Of a stretch of 7,225 nt of DNA, positions 1-5,717 are shown piece by piece. Every line of letters begins with the position of its first letter. Position 1 is the stretch's first letter. The DNA lies in assembly GCA_030638985.1 (NCBI GenBank), contig DAOWDO010000057.1:1-7225 (forward strand). Reading direction: 5' to 3'. The notes under the pieces are model-generated. The model was not told the origin of the DNA. It made no database searches and saw only the letters and a program-made list of their open reading frames with translations. This DNA is from Dehalococcoidia bacterium. Lineage in GTDB: Bacteria; Chloroflexota; Dehalococcoidia; Dehalococcoidales; DAOWLH01. The position numbers and the translations under genes are program-made.

Positions 1-936
1 CAAATCATCACGCTCGATAAAGGGCAGGAAGGGCTTGACCGAACGGTAAAAAAGCCCCCTGTTCCCCTCCCCAACGGAATAGTCCAGGCTATCTACATAC
101 TGAATGCTGGGGCCAAGGCGCATCCGGCCCTCCAGGTCAAGGGTGACATGTATACCCACCCCGCTGACATCGGCCGGCGGCGCCGGGAAGATCAACCGGC
201 TGACCAGTCTGTTTTTGCCGCCGCCAACACTGAAGTATTCACCCTTGCAATAATGCAAACGGTAGCCGGCACCGGCTATGTCTACCCCGGCCATCTCGGC
301 CACTCTGTCACTGCCCAGTCCGGCGCAGTTAATGAGCACGCTGGTGATAAAAGAAAACTCTTCTTCACCATCCCTGACCGAAACCCGGTAGCCGGAAGCC
401 ACCTTATTTATACCAACGACCTCCGTCCTGTAGGCTATCTGGGCACTTTTACCGGTCATGCCGGCGATAAAGAACTTCATTAAAGCATGCGAGTCAATGA
501 TACCGGTGCCCGCTGCCCAGATAGCCGCCTCCCCGGCCACATTGGGCTCAAGCTGCCGCAACTGCCGCTTCGATACCAGCTTCAATCCGGGAGCACCGTT
601 CCTCTGGCCTCTGCCAAACAGCTCCTCCAGCTCGCCAATTTCCCCATTGCTGGTGGCCACTACCAGCTTGCCCAGCCTGGCACAGCCGATGTTGTGTTCC
701 GAACACAGCTTGTAGAGCATTTCATTTCCGGCGACGCACAGCCTGGCCTTAAGCGTCCCAGGAGGATAATAGATGCCGGAATGGATGACGCCGCTGTGCC
801 GGCTGCTGGTCTCCCGGCCAAAGGAATCGTTCTTCTCCAGAACATAAACCCGCCGATTGCCATCGGCAACCTCGGCGGCTATGGCCAGACCAACAACACC
901 GGCACCAACAATAGTAATATCAGCCCGGTATTCCAT
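1..936 (-). CDS. FAD-dependent oxidoreductase, L-2-hydroxyglutarate oxidase-like (partial, C-terminus missing)
   Basis: The reading frame is open from an ATG at 936-934 to the window edge, giving 312 residues. The N-terminus has a Rossmann FAD-binding fold with GAGVVG at residues 11-16 and a ribose-binding acidic residue, E34, at the end of the second strand. It is followed by an HSGVIHSGIYY segment (47-57), typical of the DAO-type family that contains L-2-hydroxyglutarate oxidase/dehydrogenase. Later come NCAGLGSDR and a GRMRLGPS segment, both in the order found in that family. Such enzymes oxidise a 2-hydroxy acid to a 2-oxo acid with FAD and pass electrons to oxygen or a membrane acceptor. 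The family is clear, but the exact substrate is inferred; a related deaminating or glycerol-3-phosphate-type oxidoreductase is possible. The Shine-Dalgarno site is weak: GGAAGAG lies about 15 bases upstream, after a T-rich stretch. The last 60-90 residues or so lie beyond position 1. Confidence 0.85.
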   Translation of the reverse strand, partial: MEYRADITIVGAGVVGLAIAAEVADGNRRVYVLEKNDSFGRETSSRHSGVIHSGIYYPPGTLKARLCVAGNEMLYKLCSEHNIGCARLGKLVVATSNGEIGELEELFGRGQRNGAPGLKLVSKRQLRQLEPNVAGEAAIWAAGTGIIDSHALMKFFIAGMTGKSAQIAYRTEVVGINKVASGYRVSVRDGEEEFSFITSVLINCAGLGSDRVAEMAGVDIAGAGYRLHYCKGEYFSVGGGKNRLVSRLIFPAPPADVSGVGIHVTLDLEGRMRLGPSIQYVDSLDYSVGEGNRGLFYRSVKPFLPFIERDDL

Positions 937-1013
937 CTTTAATAAAAAACTCTTCCGGGGCGGGGTACCGATAACCGGGGGCGGTAAGCAATCCCCAATA
1001 ACGAGTTCTCTCC

Positions 1014-1022
1014 ATTATATCA
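1014..1022 (-). promoter_or_regulatory. Extended -10 promoter for the FAD oxidoreductase gene
   Basis: The minus strand reads TGATATAAT here, a perfect TATAAT with the TGn extension. No good -35 hexamer lies 16-18 bases upstream, which is common for extended -10 promoters. The predicted start near 1007 would give a leader of about 70 bases that is G/C-rich and ends in a T-run (TTTTTT) before the ATG at 936. The spacing and orientation fit the minus-strand gene; use of the site is inference. Confidence 0.5.
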
Positions 1023-1060
1023 CCTGGCTTGCTTATTCGGGCTGCCAATTCCAGTCAGCC

Positions 1061-1089
1061 TTGTAAGCGGAATGAAACTGTGTTATAAA
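1061..1089 (+). promoter_or_regulatory. Sigma-70-type promoter for the hypothetical gene at 1134
   Basis: TTGTAA (1061-1066) and TATAAA (1084-1089) are separated by 17 bases, and the -10 is preceded by TGT, so it also fits an extended -10. Transcription would start near 1096, leaving a leader of about 38 bases. The -10 lies inside a 13-base inverted repeat, GTGTT-ATA-AACAC (1080-1092), which could be coincidental or an operator. Confidence 0.5.
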
Positions 1090-1133
1090 CACTGAGCAGT
1101 TGTCAGACCTAATTTGAACACGATGAGAGAATC

Positions 1134-1742
1134 ATGAGCCAGAGGGTAAAACTGGGAATCATTGCGGTTGTTTTCGTCACAATAGCCGTACTTTCGTACG
1201 CTGCTGTTTCCGACAACATATTCTTTATTGAACAAAAACTAGCAAGAGATGATTCTGTCTTCATAGAGAACGACCATTATGCCCTTCACTTTTACAAGGA
1301 TGGGAATGCAGTTGAACTAGCCAGCATATCCTATAACATATATCAGGACAGTGGAAACACGGCCTCCATTACATTTCAGCTCTTGCACAAGATCGAATAT
1401 AAGGTTGACTCACTGATTCTAAGGTTTAAAATGCTACAACCACCTTCAGCCCTAACACTTGAAGACCCAGAGGGCTATTCACCGCCACCACTTATATACA
1501 CACCCACTGATGATGATTCGTCCGTTATATTCAATTTTTCAGACCCGGAAGGCACAAAGGGTTCACTATATGGAACCATCAACCTAGACTTCTCGCTGGA
1601 CCTGCAAGAGATAGACCCACTTTTTACAGATAAGTTGATTTTGGATGTCGCCTTTTCCATGCACGAGGAGAGCATATTAAAAATTGTAGAGCATACAGCA
1701 AAAGTAGCTGTACAACTTGATATTGCATCTCTCATAGAGTGA
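1134..1742 (+). CDS. Hypothetical membrane-anchored or secreted protein
   Basis: This 202-residue protein is not recognised. A short basic N-terminus (MSQRVK) is followed by a hydrophobic segment at about residues 7-25, which could be a signal peptide or a single membrane anchor. No lipobox cysteine is present, and there are no cysteines anywhere in the chain. The remainder alternates short hydrophobic and polar stretches and contains two DPEG motifs (about residues 110 and 137), suggesting a beta-rich extracytoplasmic domain. Only a weak GAGAG Shine-Dalgarno-like site precedes the ATG. An ATG at 1123 is in another frame and stops after four codons. Three 60-base lines I counted inside the gene average about 42% GC, against 62% for one counted line in ribD, so it may be acquired or fast-evolving. 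It has its own promoter and faces away from both neighbours. Because the frame is long and starts with a clean membrane segment, I consider it real. Confidence 0.75.
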   Translation: MSQRVKLGIIAVVFVTIAVLSYAAVSDNIFFIEQKLARDDSVFIENDHYALHFYKDGNAVELASISYNIYQDSGNTASITFQLLHKIEYKVDSLILRFKMLQPPSALTLEDPEGYSPPPLIYTPTDDDSSVIFNFSDPEGTKGSLYGTINLDFSLDLQEIDPLFTDKLILDVAFSMHEESILKIVEHTAKVAVQLDIASLIE

Positions 1743-1888
1743 ATGTAAAACTGCTATATAATTCAAGATTCTGTATTACCACAGTTCCAGCAGCAAAACA
1801 TGCTGAATAGCTATACCCAAATTCACCTGGCCGTTGAGGTTCTTTTGAAAAGCTCCAGGTCGTCCAATACTATATAAACTGCTTAAAA
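1743..1888. other. AT-rich spacer between the hypothetical gene and tRNA-Val
   Basis: No gene is apparent. The spacer contains small palindromic elements: ACCTGG (from 1826) is matched by CCAGGT (to 1860) about 25 bases further on, and CTTTTGAAAAG lies between them. Neither is followed by a T-run, so I do not call a terminator. Transcripts from both sides converge here. Confidence 0.4.
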
Positions 1889-1965
1889 TGGTGGGCGGTA
1901 GGGGATTTGAACCTCTGACCTCTGCGATGTCAACGCAGCGCTCTAACCAACTGAGCTAACCGCCC
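1889..1965 (-). tRNA. tRNA-Val (anticodon GAC), CCA encoded
   Basis: The minus strand folds into a full cloverleaf. The acceptor stem is GGGCGGT/ACCGCCC (7 pairs), the D stem GCTC/GAGC and the anticodon stem CTGCG/CGCAG. The anticodon loop TTGACAT carries GAC at 1931-1929. The variable loop is AGGTC and the T loop TTCAAAT. The body is 74 bases with discriminator A, and CCA is encoded at 1891-1889. GAC reads the valine codons GUC and GUU. The T stem AGAGG/CCCCT contains one A-C mismatch at its middle pair (positions 1914 and 1902). It appears to be transcribed alone from its own promoter. Confidence 0.97.
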
Positions 1966-1977
1966 GGTAACACCATA

Positions 1978-2006
1978 ATTCTACCGGGTGCCCCGGCTAT
2001 CGTCAA
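1978..2006 (-). promoter_or_regulatory. Promoter of tRNA-Val
   Basis: On the minus strand TTGACG (2006-2001) and TAGAAT (1983-1978) are separated by exactly 17 bases. The -10 ends 12 bases before the mature tRNA 5' end, leaving only a short leader to be trimmed by RNase P. Each hexamer matches 5 of 6 consensus bases, and the spacer is GC-rich. Confidence 0.75.
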
Positions 2007-2041
2007 CAGGTATCAGGAGCCTATATAAAAGCCCCGCTTAT

Positions 2042-2644
2042 TTACCTGTCATAGGTCGATTTAGGGGTAATCACCTTGGCTGTAGCCGCAGCCGCAGCTG
2101 CCTTAATAATATCACCGACCACGAAGGGGGCCGCTCCCATGGCGATAACAGCGGCCACACCAGTCTGGCTGCCGCTGACCAGATTGAGCCACAGGCCAAG
2201 CCAGATAAGCCCGGGGATATATATGAGAACAAAGTTAGCCACCAGCATCAGGCCAAGCATGCTGAAGAAGCCTCTTGACCGAACATATTTATCGGTAAAA
2301 TAGCCCAGAAAGAGAGTCGCCAGAATAAAGCCGACCAGGTACCCCCCGGTGGCTCCCAACCCGCTAGACCAGCCGGCAAACCAGGGAACCCCCAGGGCAC
2401 CGAGCCCGGCATAGATCGCCATGCTGGCACCGCCCCACCACCTCCCCAGCACAACACCGGCCAGCAGTACAGCAAAGGTCTGCCCGGTAATCGGCACCGG
2501 ACCTATGGGAACCCTGACCTGAGCAAGCAGGCCTGTCAGGCCGGCAACGCTCAGTGCCAGAACCAGCTTCCAGGGTATGCTTAGCTGATATCTCCAACGA
2601 AAGATATCGTATCTGGCCTTACTTATTGCGGCGACCATCTCCAT
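2042..2644 (-). CDS. bioY: BioY biotin transporter (ECF substrate-binding subunit)
   Basis: This 200-residue hydrophobic protein matches the BioY family, the membrane S component that captures biotin for energy-coupling-factor transporters. The characteristic segment VPIGPVPITGQTFAVLLAG is at residues 45-63, followed by LGRWWGG and a GLGALGVPWFAG stretch. A glycine-rich TGGYLVGF element begins a further membrane segment. About six membrane helices can be outlined from residue 25 on, after a 24-residue polar N-terminal stretch. A strong GGAGGA lies six bases before the ATG, fixing the start. No bioM/bioN ATPase or transmembrane partner genes are adjacent, so it must share a general ECF module or act alone. 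I see no BirA-type operator. The 59-base gap after the 77-residue upstream gene has no clear promoter, so the two are probably co-transcribed. Confidence 0.95.
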   Translation of the reverse strand: MEMVAAISKARYDIFRWRYQLSIPWKLVLALSVAGLTGLLAQVRVPIGPVPITGQTFAVLLAGVVLGRWWGGASMAIYAGLGALGVPWFAGWSSGLGATGGYLVGFILATLFLGYFTDKYVRSRGFFSMLGLMLVANFVLIYIPGLIWLGLWLNLVSGSQTGVAAVIAMGAAPFVVGDIIKAAAAAATAKVITPKSTYDR

Positions 2645-2703
2645 AATTTATCCTCCATCAATCATCACGGTAGTATGTTGCCGATGAGAACCGACTGTTT
2701 CGG

Positions 2704-2937
2704 CTAGGCGCCCGGTTTCCGGTTACCAATAAGGGAAATCTCGATGTTCTTGTTACAGTGCGGGCAGGTTATACCAACGACGATGGGCTGGTTCATGACC
2801 CGCTCAATAACAGCGGAGACCATAGTGTCAAGGTTGTCCAGGCGCTGGTCAAACATATCCAGGCGCTTTCGCATGTTCTCCGTTTCGGATGCTCGTTCCT
2901 GTTCTCTGGAGTCCGGCTTTTCTTTAGCCAAGTACAT
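2704..2937 (-). CDS. Small coiled-coil protein with a C-terminal CPHC motif (unknown function)
   Basis: This 77-residue protein is not recognised. Residues 5-25 are highly charged. From M22 the hydrophobic residues M22, L26, F29, L33, L36, V40, V43 and V47 alternate at spacings of 4 and 3 without a break, the heptad pattern of a coiled coil. A CPHC pair (C58, C61) follows in a short strand-like tail. One CxxC is half of a zinc ribbon, so a metal site would need two chains; this is inference. The AGAGAGG ribosome site abuts the ATG at 2937 but is six bases from an in-frame TTG at 2931, so the true start may be the TTG, giving 75 residues. An in-frame stop lies four codons upstream. It lies directly behind an exact-consensus promoter and 59 bases ahead of bioY. 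Confidence 0.7.
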   Translation of the reverse strand: MYLAKEKPDSREQERASETENMRKRLDMFDQRLDNLDTMVSAVIERVMNQPIVVGITCPHCNKNIEISLIGNRKPGA

Positions 2938-2965
2938 CCTCTCTTACATCTTATAGATAAGACAT

Positions 2966-2994
2966 ATTATAAGGAACAGGAAAACACATGTCAA
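2966..2994 (-). promoter_or_regulatory. Exact-consensus sigma-70 promoter for the 77-residue gene and probably bioY
   Basis: The minus strand has TTGACA (2994-2989), a 17-base spacer and TATAAT (2971-2966), matching all 12 consensus positions with optimal spacing. The predicted start near 2959 leaves a leader of about 20 bases to the ATG at 2937. With no terminator visible between the genes, it probably also serves bioY. Confidence 0.85.
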
Positions 2995-3027
2995 AAGAAC
3001 TTCCCTGCCAGCCATCCCGATACCCTA

Positions 3028-3056
3028 TTGATTTGGCACCAGGCAACACGTATACT
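3028..3056 (+). promoter_or_regulatory. Promoter for the EF-Tu-domain-2-like gene
   Basis: TTGATT (3028-3033) and TATACT (3051-3056) are separated by 17 bases. Transcription would start near 3063, giving a leader of about 26 bases that contains the strong GAAGGAGG ribosome site. It diverges from the consensus promoter at 2966-2994; the two -35 boxes are 33 bases apart. Confidence 0.7.
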
Positions 3057-3088
3057 AGTCAATAATCAAGCTGAAGGAGGCAAACCAG

Positions 3089-3343
3089 ATGCCTGAGGTT
3101 GAGGTCGGCAAAGTTTCTGACTTTTTCGCCCGACCGGTGGTTGCCGGCATTGAGCTGACAGCACCCCTAAAAATCGGTGACACCATCCATATTCAAGGTC
3201 ATACCACTGACCTGGAAATGACCATCGATTCAATGCAGATAGACAACGCCAATGTCACCGAAGCCAAGGCAGGGGATTCTGTTGGCATCAAGGTCAACGA
3301 CCGGGTAAGAAGAGGCGACCACGTCTATAAAGTCACTGACTAA
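3089..3343 (+). CDS. Stand-alone EF-Tu domain-2-like (translation factor-like) protein
   Basis: This 84-residue protein resembles the small 'translation elongation factor-like' proteins that consist only of the domain-2 beta-barrel of EF-Tu/IF2-type GTPases. The recognisable parts are VGKVSDFF and VAGIELTAPLKIGDTIHIQG in the first half, and the TTDLEMTIDSMQID and AKAGDSVGIKV strands in the second. It ends in VRRGDHVYKV. There is no GTPase domain. In translation factors this barrel contacts rRNA or tRNA, but the role of the free form is not established. GAAGGAGG lies eight bases before the ATG and fixes the start. Its stop is three bases from the oppositely oriented ribH stop, so the two transcripts converge. 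Confidence 0.85.
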   Translation: MPEVEVGKVSDFFARPVVAGIELTAPLKIGDTIHIQGHTTDLEMTIDSMQIDNANVTEAKAGDSVGIKVNDRVRRGDHVYKVTD

Positions 3344-3346
3344 GCG

Positions 3347-3814
3347 CTAGGCCAATCCCTTAAGCAGGTTGGCCATCTCTATGGCGTTGAGGGCGGCATC
3401 GAAGCCCTTATTGCCCATTTTGGTGCCAGCCCGCTCAATGGCCTGCTCAAGGGTATCAGCGGTAATCACACCGTGGGTAACCGGCAGCCCTGTCTCCATG
3501 GCTACCCGGGCGATACCCCTGCTCAGTTCAGTGGCGAGATAATCAAAGTGAGGGGTGCCACCACGTATCACGGCACCGAGGCAGATAACAGCATCATACT
3601 TCTTGGTCTGAGCCAGTTTTAGAGCTACCAGCGGAATCTCGAATGAACCCGGTGTCCAGGCAATTTCGATGTCCTCCTTGCTTACCCCATGACGAAAGAG
3701 GGCATCCTGGGCCCCTTCCAGCAGCTTCTTGGTGATAAAATCGTTGAAGCGAGCAATAACCAGCCCGAACTTGAGCCCCTTACCCAGCAGCGTACCTTCA
3801 TATGTCCTACTCAT
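3347..3814 (-). CDS. ribH: 6,7-dimethyl-8-ribityllumazine synthase
   Basis: RibH condenses 5-amino-6-ribitylamino-uracil with 3,4-dihydroxy-2-butanone 4-phosphate to give lumazine, the penultimate step of riboflavin synthesis. The 155-residue chain has the family's usual length. It shows ARFNDFIT (21-28; F23 stacks on the pyrimidine), TPGSFEIPL (54-62) and [17 protein letters not shown] (80-96), with H89 as the general base. THGVITADT and a KMGNKG phosphate-binding segment follow. I chose the ATG at 3814 because AAGGAGG (3826-3820) lies five bases upstream; an upstream in-frame start at 3832 would put this ribosome site inside the coding sequence. It is the last gene of the operon, 29 bases after ribBA. 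The family usually forms pentamers or 60-subunit capsids; which one cannot be told here. Confidence 0.97.
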   Translation of the reverse strand: MSRTYEGTLLGKGLKFGLVIARFNDFITKKLLEGAQDALFRHGVSKEDIEIAWTPGSFEIPLVALKLAQTKKYDAVICLGAVIRGGTPHFDYLATELSRGIARVAMETGLPVTHGVITADTLEQAIERAGTKMGNKGFDAALNAIEMANLLKGLA

Positions 3815-3843
3815 TAGCGCCTCCTTGTACAAGTTATGTTGAT

Positions 3844-5064
3844 TTACTGACTCTCCGTCGCCTCCGTTATTTCCAGGAGGTGGCCCATTTTCTTCTGCTT
3901 TGTCTCCAGGTAACGGCGGTTGTGCGGATTTGGCGGAATGATAATGGGCACTGTCTCCACCACCTCAAGGCCGTAGCCTTCCAGGCCGATAACTTTCTTA
4001 GGGTTATTGGTTAACAACCGAATCTTGTGCAAGCCAAGGTCGACCAGTATCTGGGCACCGATACCGTAGTCGCGCAGGTCGGGCTCAAAGCCCAGAGACA
4101 GGTTGGCCTCTACTGTATCCATCCCCTTGTCCTGAAGGGCATAGGCACAAATCTTGTTATGGAAGCCGATGCCTCTCCCCTCCTGCCTCATATAGAGGAG
4201 AACACCCCGGCCTTCCTCAGCGATGCGTTGCAGGGCCAGCATTACCTGGGCACCGCAGTCACAGCGCAGGCTGCCGAAAACGTCACCGGTGAGGCATTCA
4301 CTGTGAACCCGGGCCAAGACCGGCTTTCCGGCCGAGACATTGCCCGTCACCAGGGCCAGGTGTTCATCGGCATCAATATCGCTTTTATAGGCGATGACAA
4401 CAAACTCGCCATACTTGGTGGGCAGATTGGCTTCAGCAACCCGGTGCACCAGCTTCTCGTGACGGCGACGATAGGCAATAAGGTCAGCTATGCTGATTAT
4501 ATTGATACCGTGCTTTGTTGACATTTCCTCCAGTTGAGGCAGTCGGGCCATGGTGCCGTCTTCACTCATAATTTCACAGATAACCCCGGCTGGATAGAGG
4601 CCGGACAGCCGGGCTAAATCAACTATGGTCTCGGTGTGCCCGGCCCGCGCCAGGACGCCGCCATCCCTGGCCCGGAGGGGAAACACATGCCCCGGGCGAG
4701 CTATGTCCTCAGCTTTGGTAGCCGGGTCAATGATAGCCTTTATCGTCTCCGCACGGTCGTGCGCCGAGATGCCGGTACTCACCCGATGTTTGGCCTCAAC
4801 GGAAACAGTAAAGGCAGTGCCGAACTTTGAGGTATTGTCACCGACCATCATCGGAATCTTAAGCTCATCCAAACGCTGGCCGATTACCGGCAGGCAGATG
4901 AGCCCCCGGGCATGACGAGCCATGAAGTTGATCGCCTCTGGAGTGACCCTCTCGGCAGCTAAAACCAGGTCGCCCTCGTTTTCTCTGACCTCGTCGTCAA
5001 CAACAATGAGGAACTTGCCCGCTTTTATATCCCTGATTGCTTCATCAATACTGGCGAATCCCAT
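3844..5064 (-). CDS. ribBA: Bifunctional 3,4-dihydroxy-2-butanone 4-phosphate synthase / GTP cyclohydrolase II
   Basis: This 406-residue fusion supplies both precursors of riboflavin. Residues 1 to about 200 form the DHBP synthase, with the acidic active-site loop at 23-32 (R27, E28, E30, D32). TGISAHDR is at 97-104, the GHTE motif at 142-145 (H143) and E164 in GVICEIM. Residues from about 205 on form GTP cyclohydrolase II, with zinc ligands C257, C268 and C270 in [17 protein letters not shown] and RQEGRGIG at 293-300. [18 protein letters not shown] and a C-terminal [17 protein letters not shown] follow. All catalytic residues I can check are present, so both activities are expected. Where many homologues have DDEDRENEGD, this one has V26 in place of the third aspartate. 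It starts 23 bases after ribE; the only ribosome-site candidate is GGTGG nine bases upstream, so translation may depend on coupling to ribE. Confidence 0.97.
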   Translation of the reverse strand: MGFASIDEAIRDIKAGKFLIVVDDEVRENEGDLVLAAERVTPEAINFMARHARGLICLPVIGQRLDELKIPMMVGDNTSKFGTAFTVSVEAKHRVSTGISAHDRAETIKAIIDPATKAEDIARPGHVFPLRARDGGVLARAGHTETIVDLARLSGLYPAGVICEIMSEDGTMARLPQLEEMSTKHGINIISIADLIAYRRRHEKLVHRVAEANLPTKYGEFVVIAYKSDIDADEHLALVTGNVSAGKPVLARVHSECLTGDVFGSLRCDCGAQVMLALQRIAEEGRGVLLYMRQEGRGIGFHNKICAYALQDKGMDTVEANLSLGFEPDLRDYGIGAQILVDLGLHKIRLLTNNPKKVIGLEGYGLEVVETVPIIIPPNPHNRRYLETKQKKMGHLLEITEATESQ

Positions 5065-5087
5065 TGCAACATGCCACCAAACAATGA

Positions 5088-5717
5088 CTACCCGGTTACA
5101 AAACCGTGCTCTTCCAAGAAACCAATGGTAAGTTCGGGATTTTGGCTGCTACTAAACCGCTCCACGTACTTGGCAATTATGTCAACTTCAAGATTGGCCA
5201 GGTCGCCCATCCTTTTATCACCCAAAGTGGTATTCTTCAGGGTATAGTCGACAATTGCCACTTCAAAGGAAACGGCATTCCTGGCCGATATGGTCAGGCT
5301 GATACCATCTACGGTGATAAAACCCTTCTCCACCACGTAACGCATCACTTCGGGCGGGGCTGAAATCCCGATTACCGTCGTTTCATCTGTCTTTCGGATT
5401 GAGGCCAGCTTGCCGGTAGCATCTACGTGTCCCTGCACCAGATGGCCGCCCAGGGGCCTGTCCAGAGTCAGCGGCCTTTCCAGATTGACCCTGTCCCCGA
5501 CATTGAGCAGGCCCAGGCTGGTTCGGTCCAGCGTCTCGGACATTATGTCAACAGAGAAGGAGCCACTACCAAACCGGGTTACTGTCAGGCAGGCACCGTT
5601 AACGCTGACGCTGCCACCCAGCTCCATCCCCTGGAGCACCCTGCTGGCGGCAACAACCAGACTCCTGGCCGATGTCGAACTCACTACGCCCACTTCTTCA
5701 ACTATCCCGGTAAACAT
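5088..5717 (-). CDS. ribE: Riboflavin synthase, alpha chain
   Basis: Riboflavin synthase dismutates two lumazines into riboflavin and the pyrimidine that RibH recycles. The 209-residue chain has the usual tandem lumazine-binding barrels. The first begins with [10 protein letters not shown] and contains NGACLTV (40-46). A linker carries [11 protein letters not shown] (89-99). The second barrel contains [14 protein letters not shown] (129-142). The ATG at 5717 shares its A with the last base of the ribD TGA (TGATG), a one-base overlap that implies translational coupling; an in-frame GTG one codon upstream would add one residue. The ATG gives the family-typical MFTG start, and AGGGG lies six bases upstream inside ribD. 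This gene is called ribE in Bacillus-type naming and ribC in E. coli. Confidence 0.97.
   Translation of the reverse strand: MFTGIVEEVGVVSSTSARSLVVAASRVLQGMELGGSVSVNGACLTVTRFGSGSFSVDIMSETLDRTSLGLLNVGDRVNLERPLTLDRPLGGHLVQGHVDATGKLASIRKTDETTVIGISAPPEVMRYVVEKGFITVDGISLTISARNAVSFEVAIVDYTLKNTTLGDKRMGDLANLEVDIIAKYVERFSSSQNPELTIGFLEEHGFVTG

Noticed and set aside
148..942. Plus-strand open frames at 148-483 and 487-942
   Set aside because: They lie antisense to the clear FAD-dependent oxidoreductase, which has conserved motifs throughout; the plus frames have no recognisable protein features.
1749..2035. Repeated CTATATAA elements near 1754, 1869 and 2030 as a repeat family
   Set aside because: Only eight AT-rich bases are shared and spacing is irregular, so chance is sufficient.
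2018..2040. Possible hairpin GGGGCT/GGCTCC after bioY as a terminator
   Set aside because: It needs two wobble pairs and has no following T-run on the minus strand.
1889..2041. Integration site or mobile element at the tRNA gene
   Set aside because: No duplicate of the tRNA 3' end, integrase or direct repeats are present in the window.
1988..2303. Plus-strand open frames across the end of bioY
   Set aside because: Antisense shadows of bioY; the minus-strand frame has the family motifs and a strong ribosome site.
4027..4521. 164-codon plus-strand open frame inside ribBA
   Set aside because: It is antisense to the GTP cyclohydrolase II domain, whose motifs are intact, and is explained by the GC-rich codon bias of ribBA.
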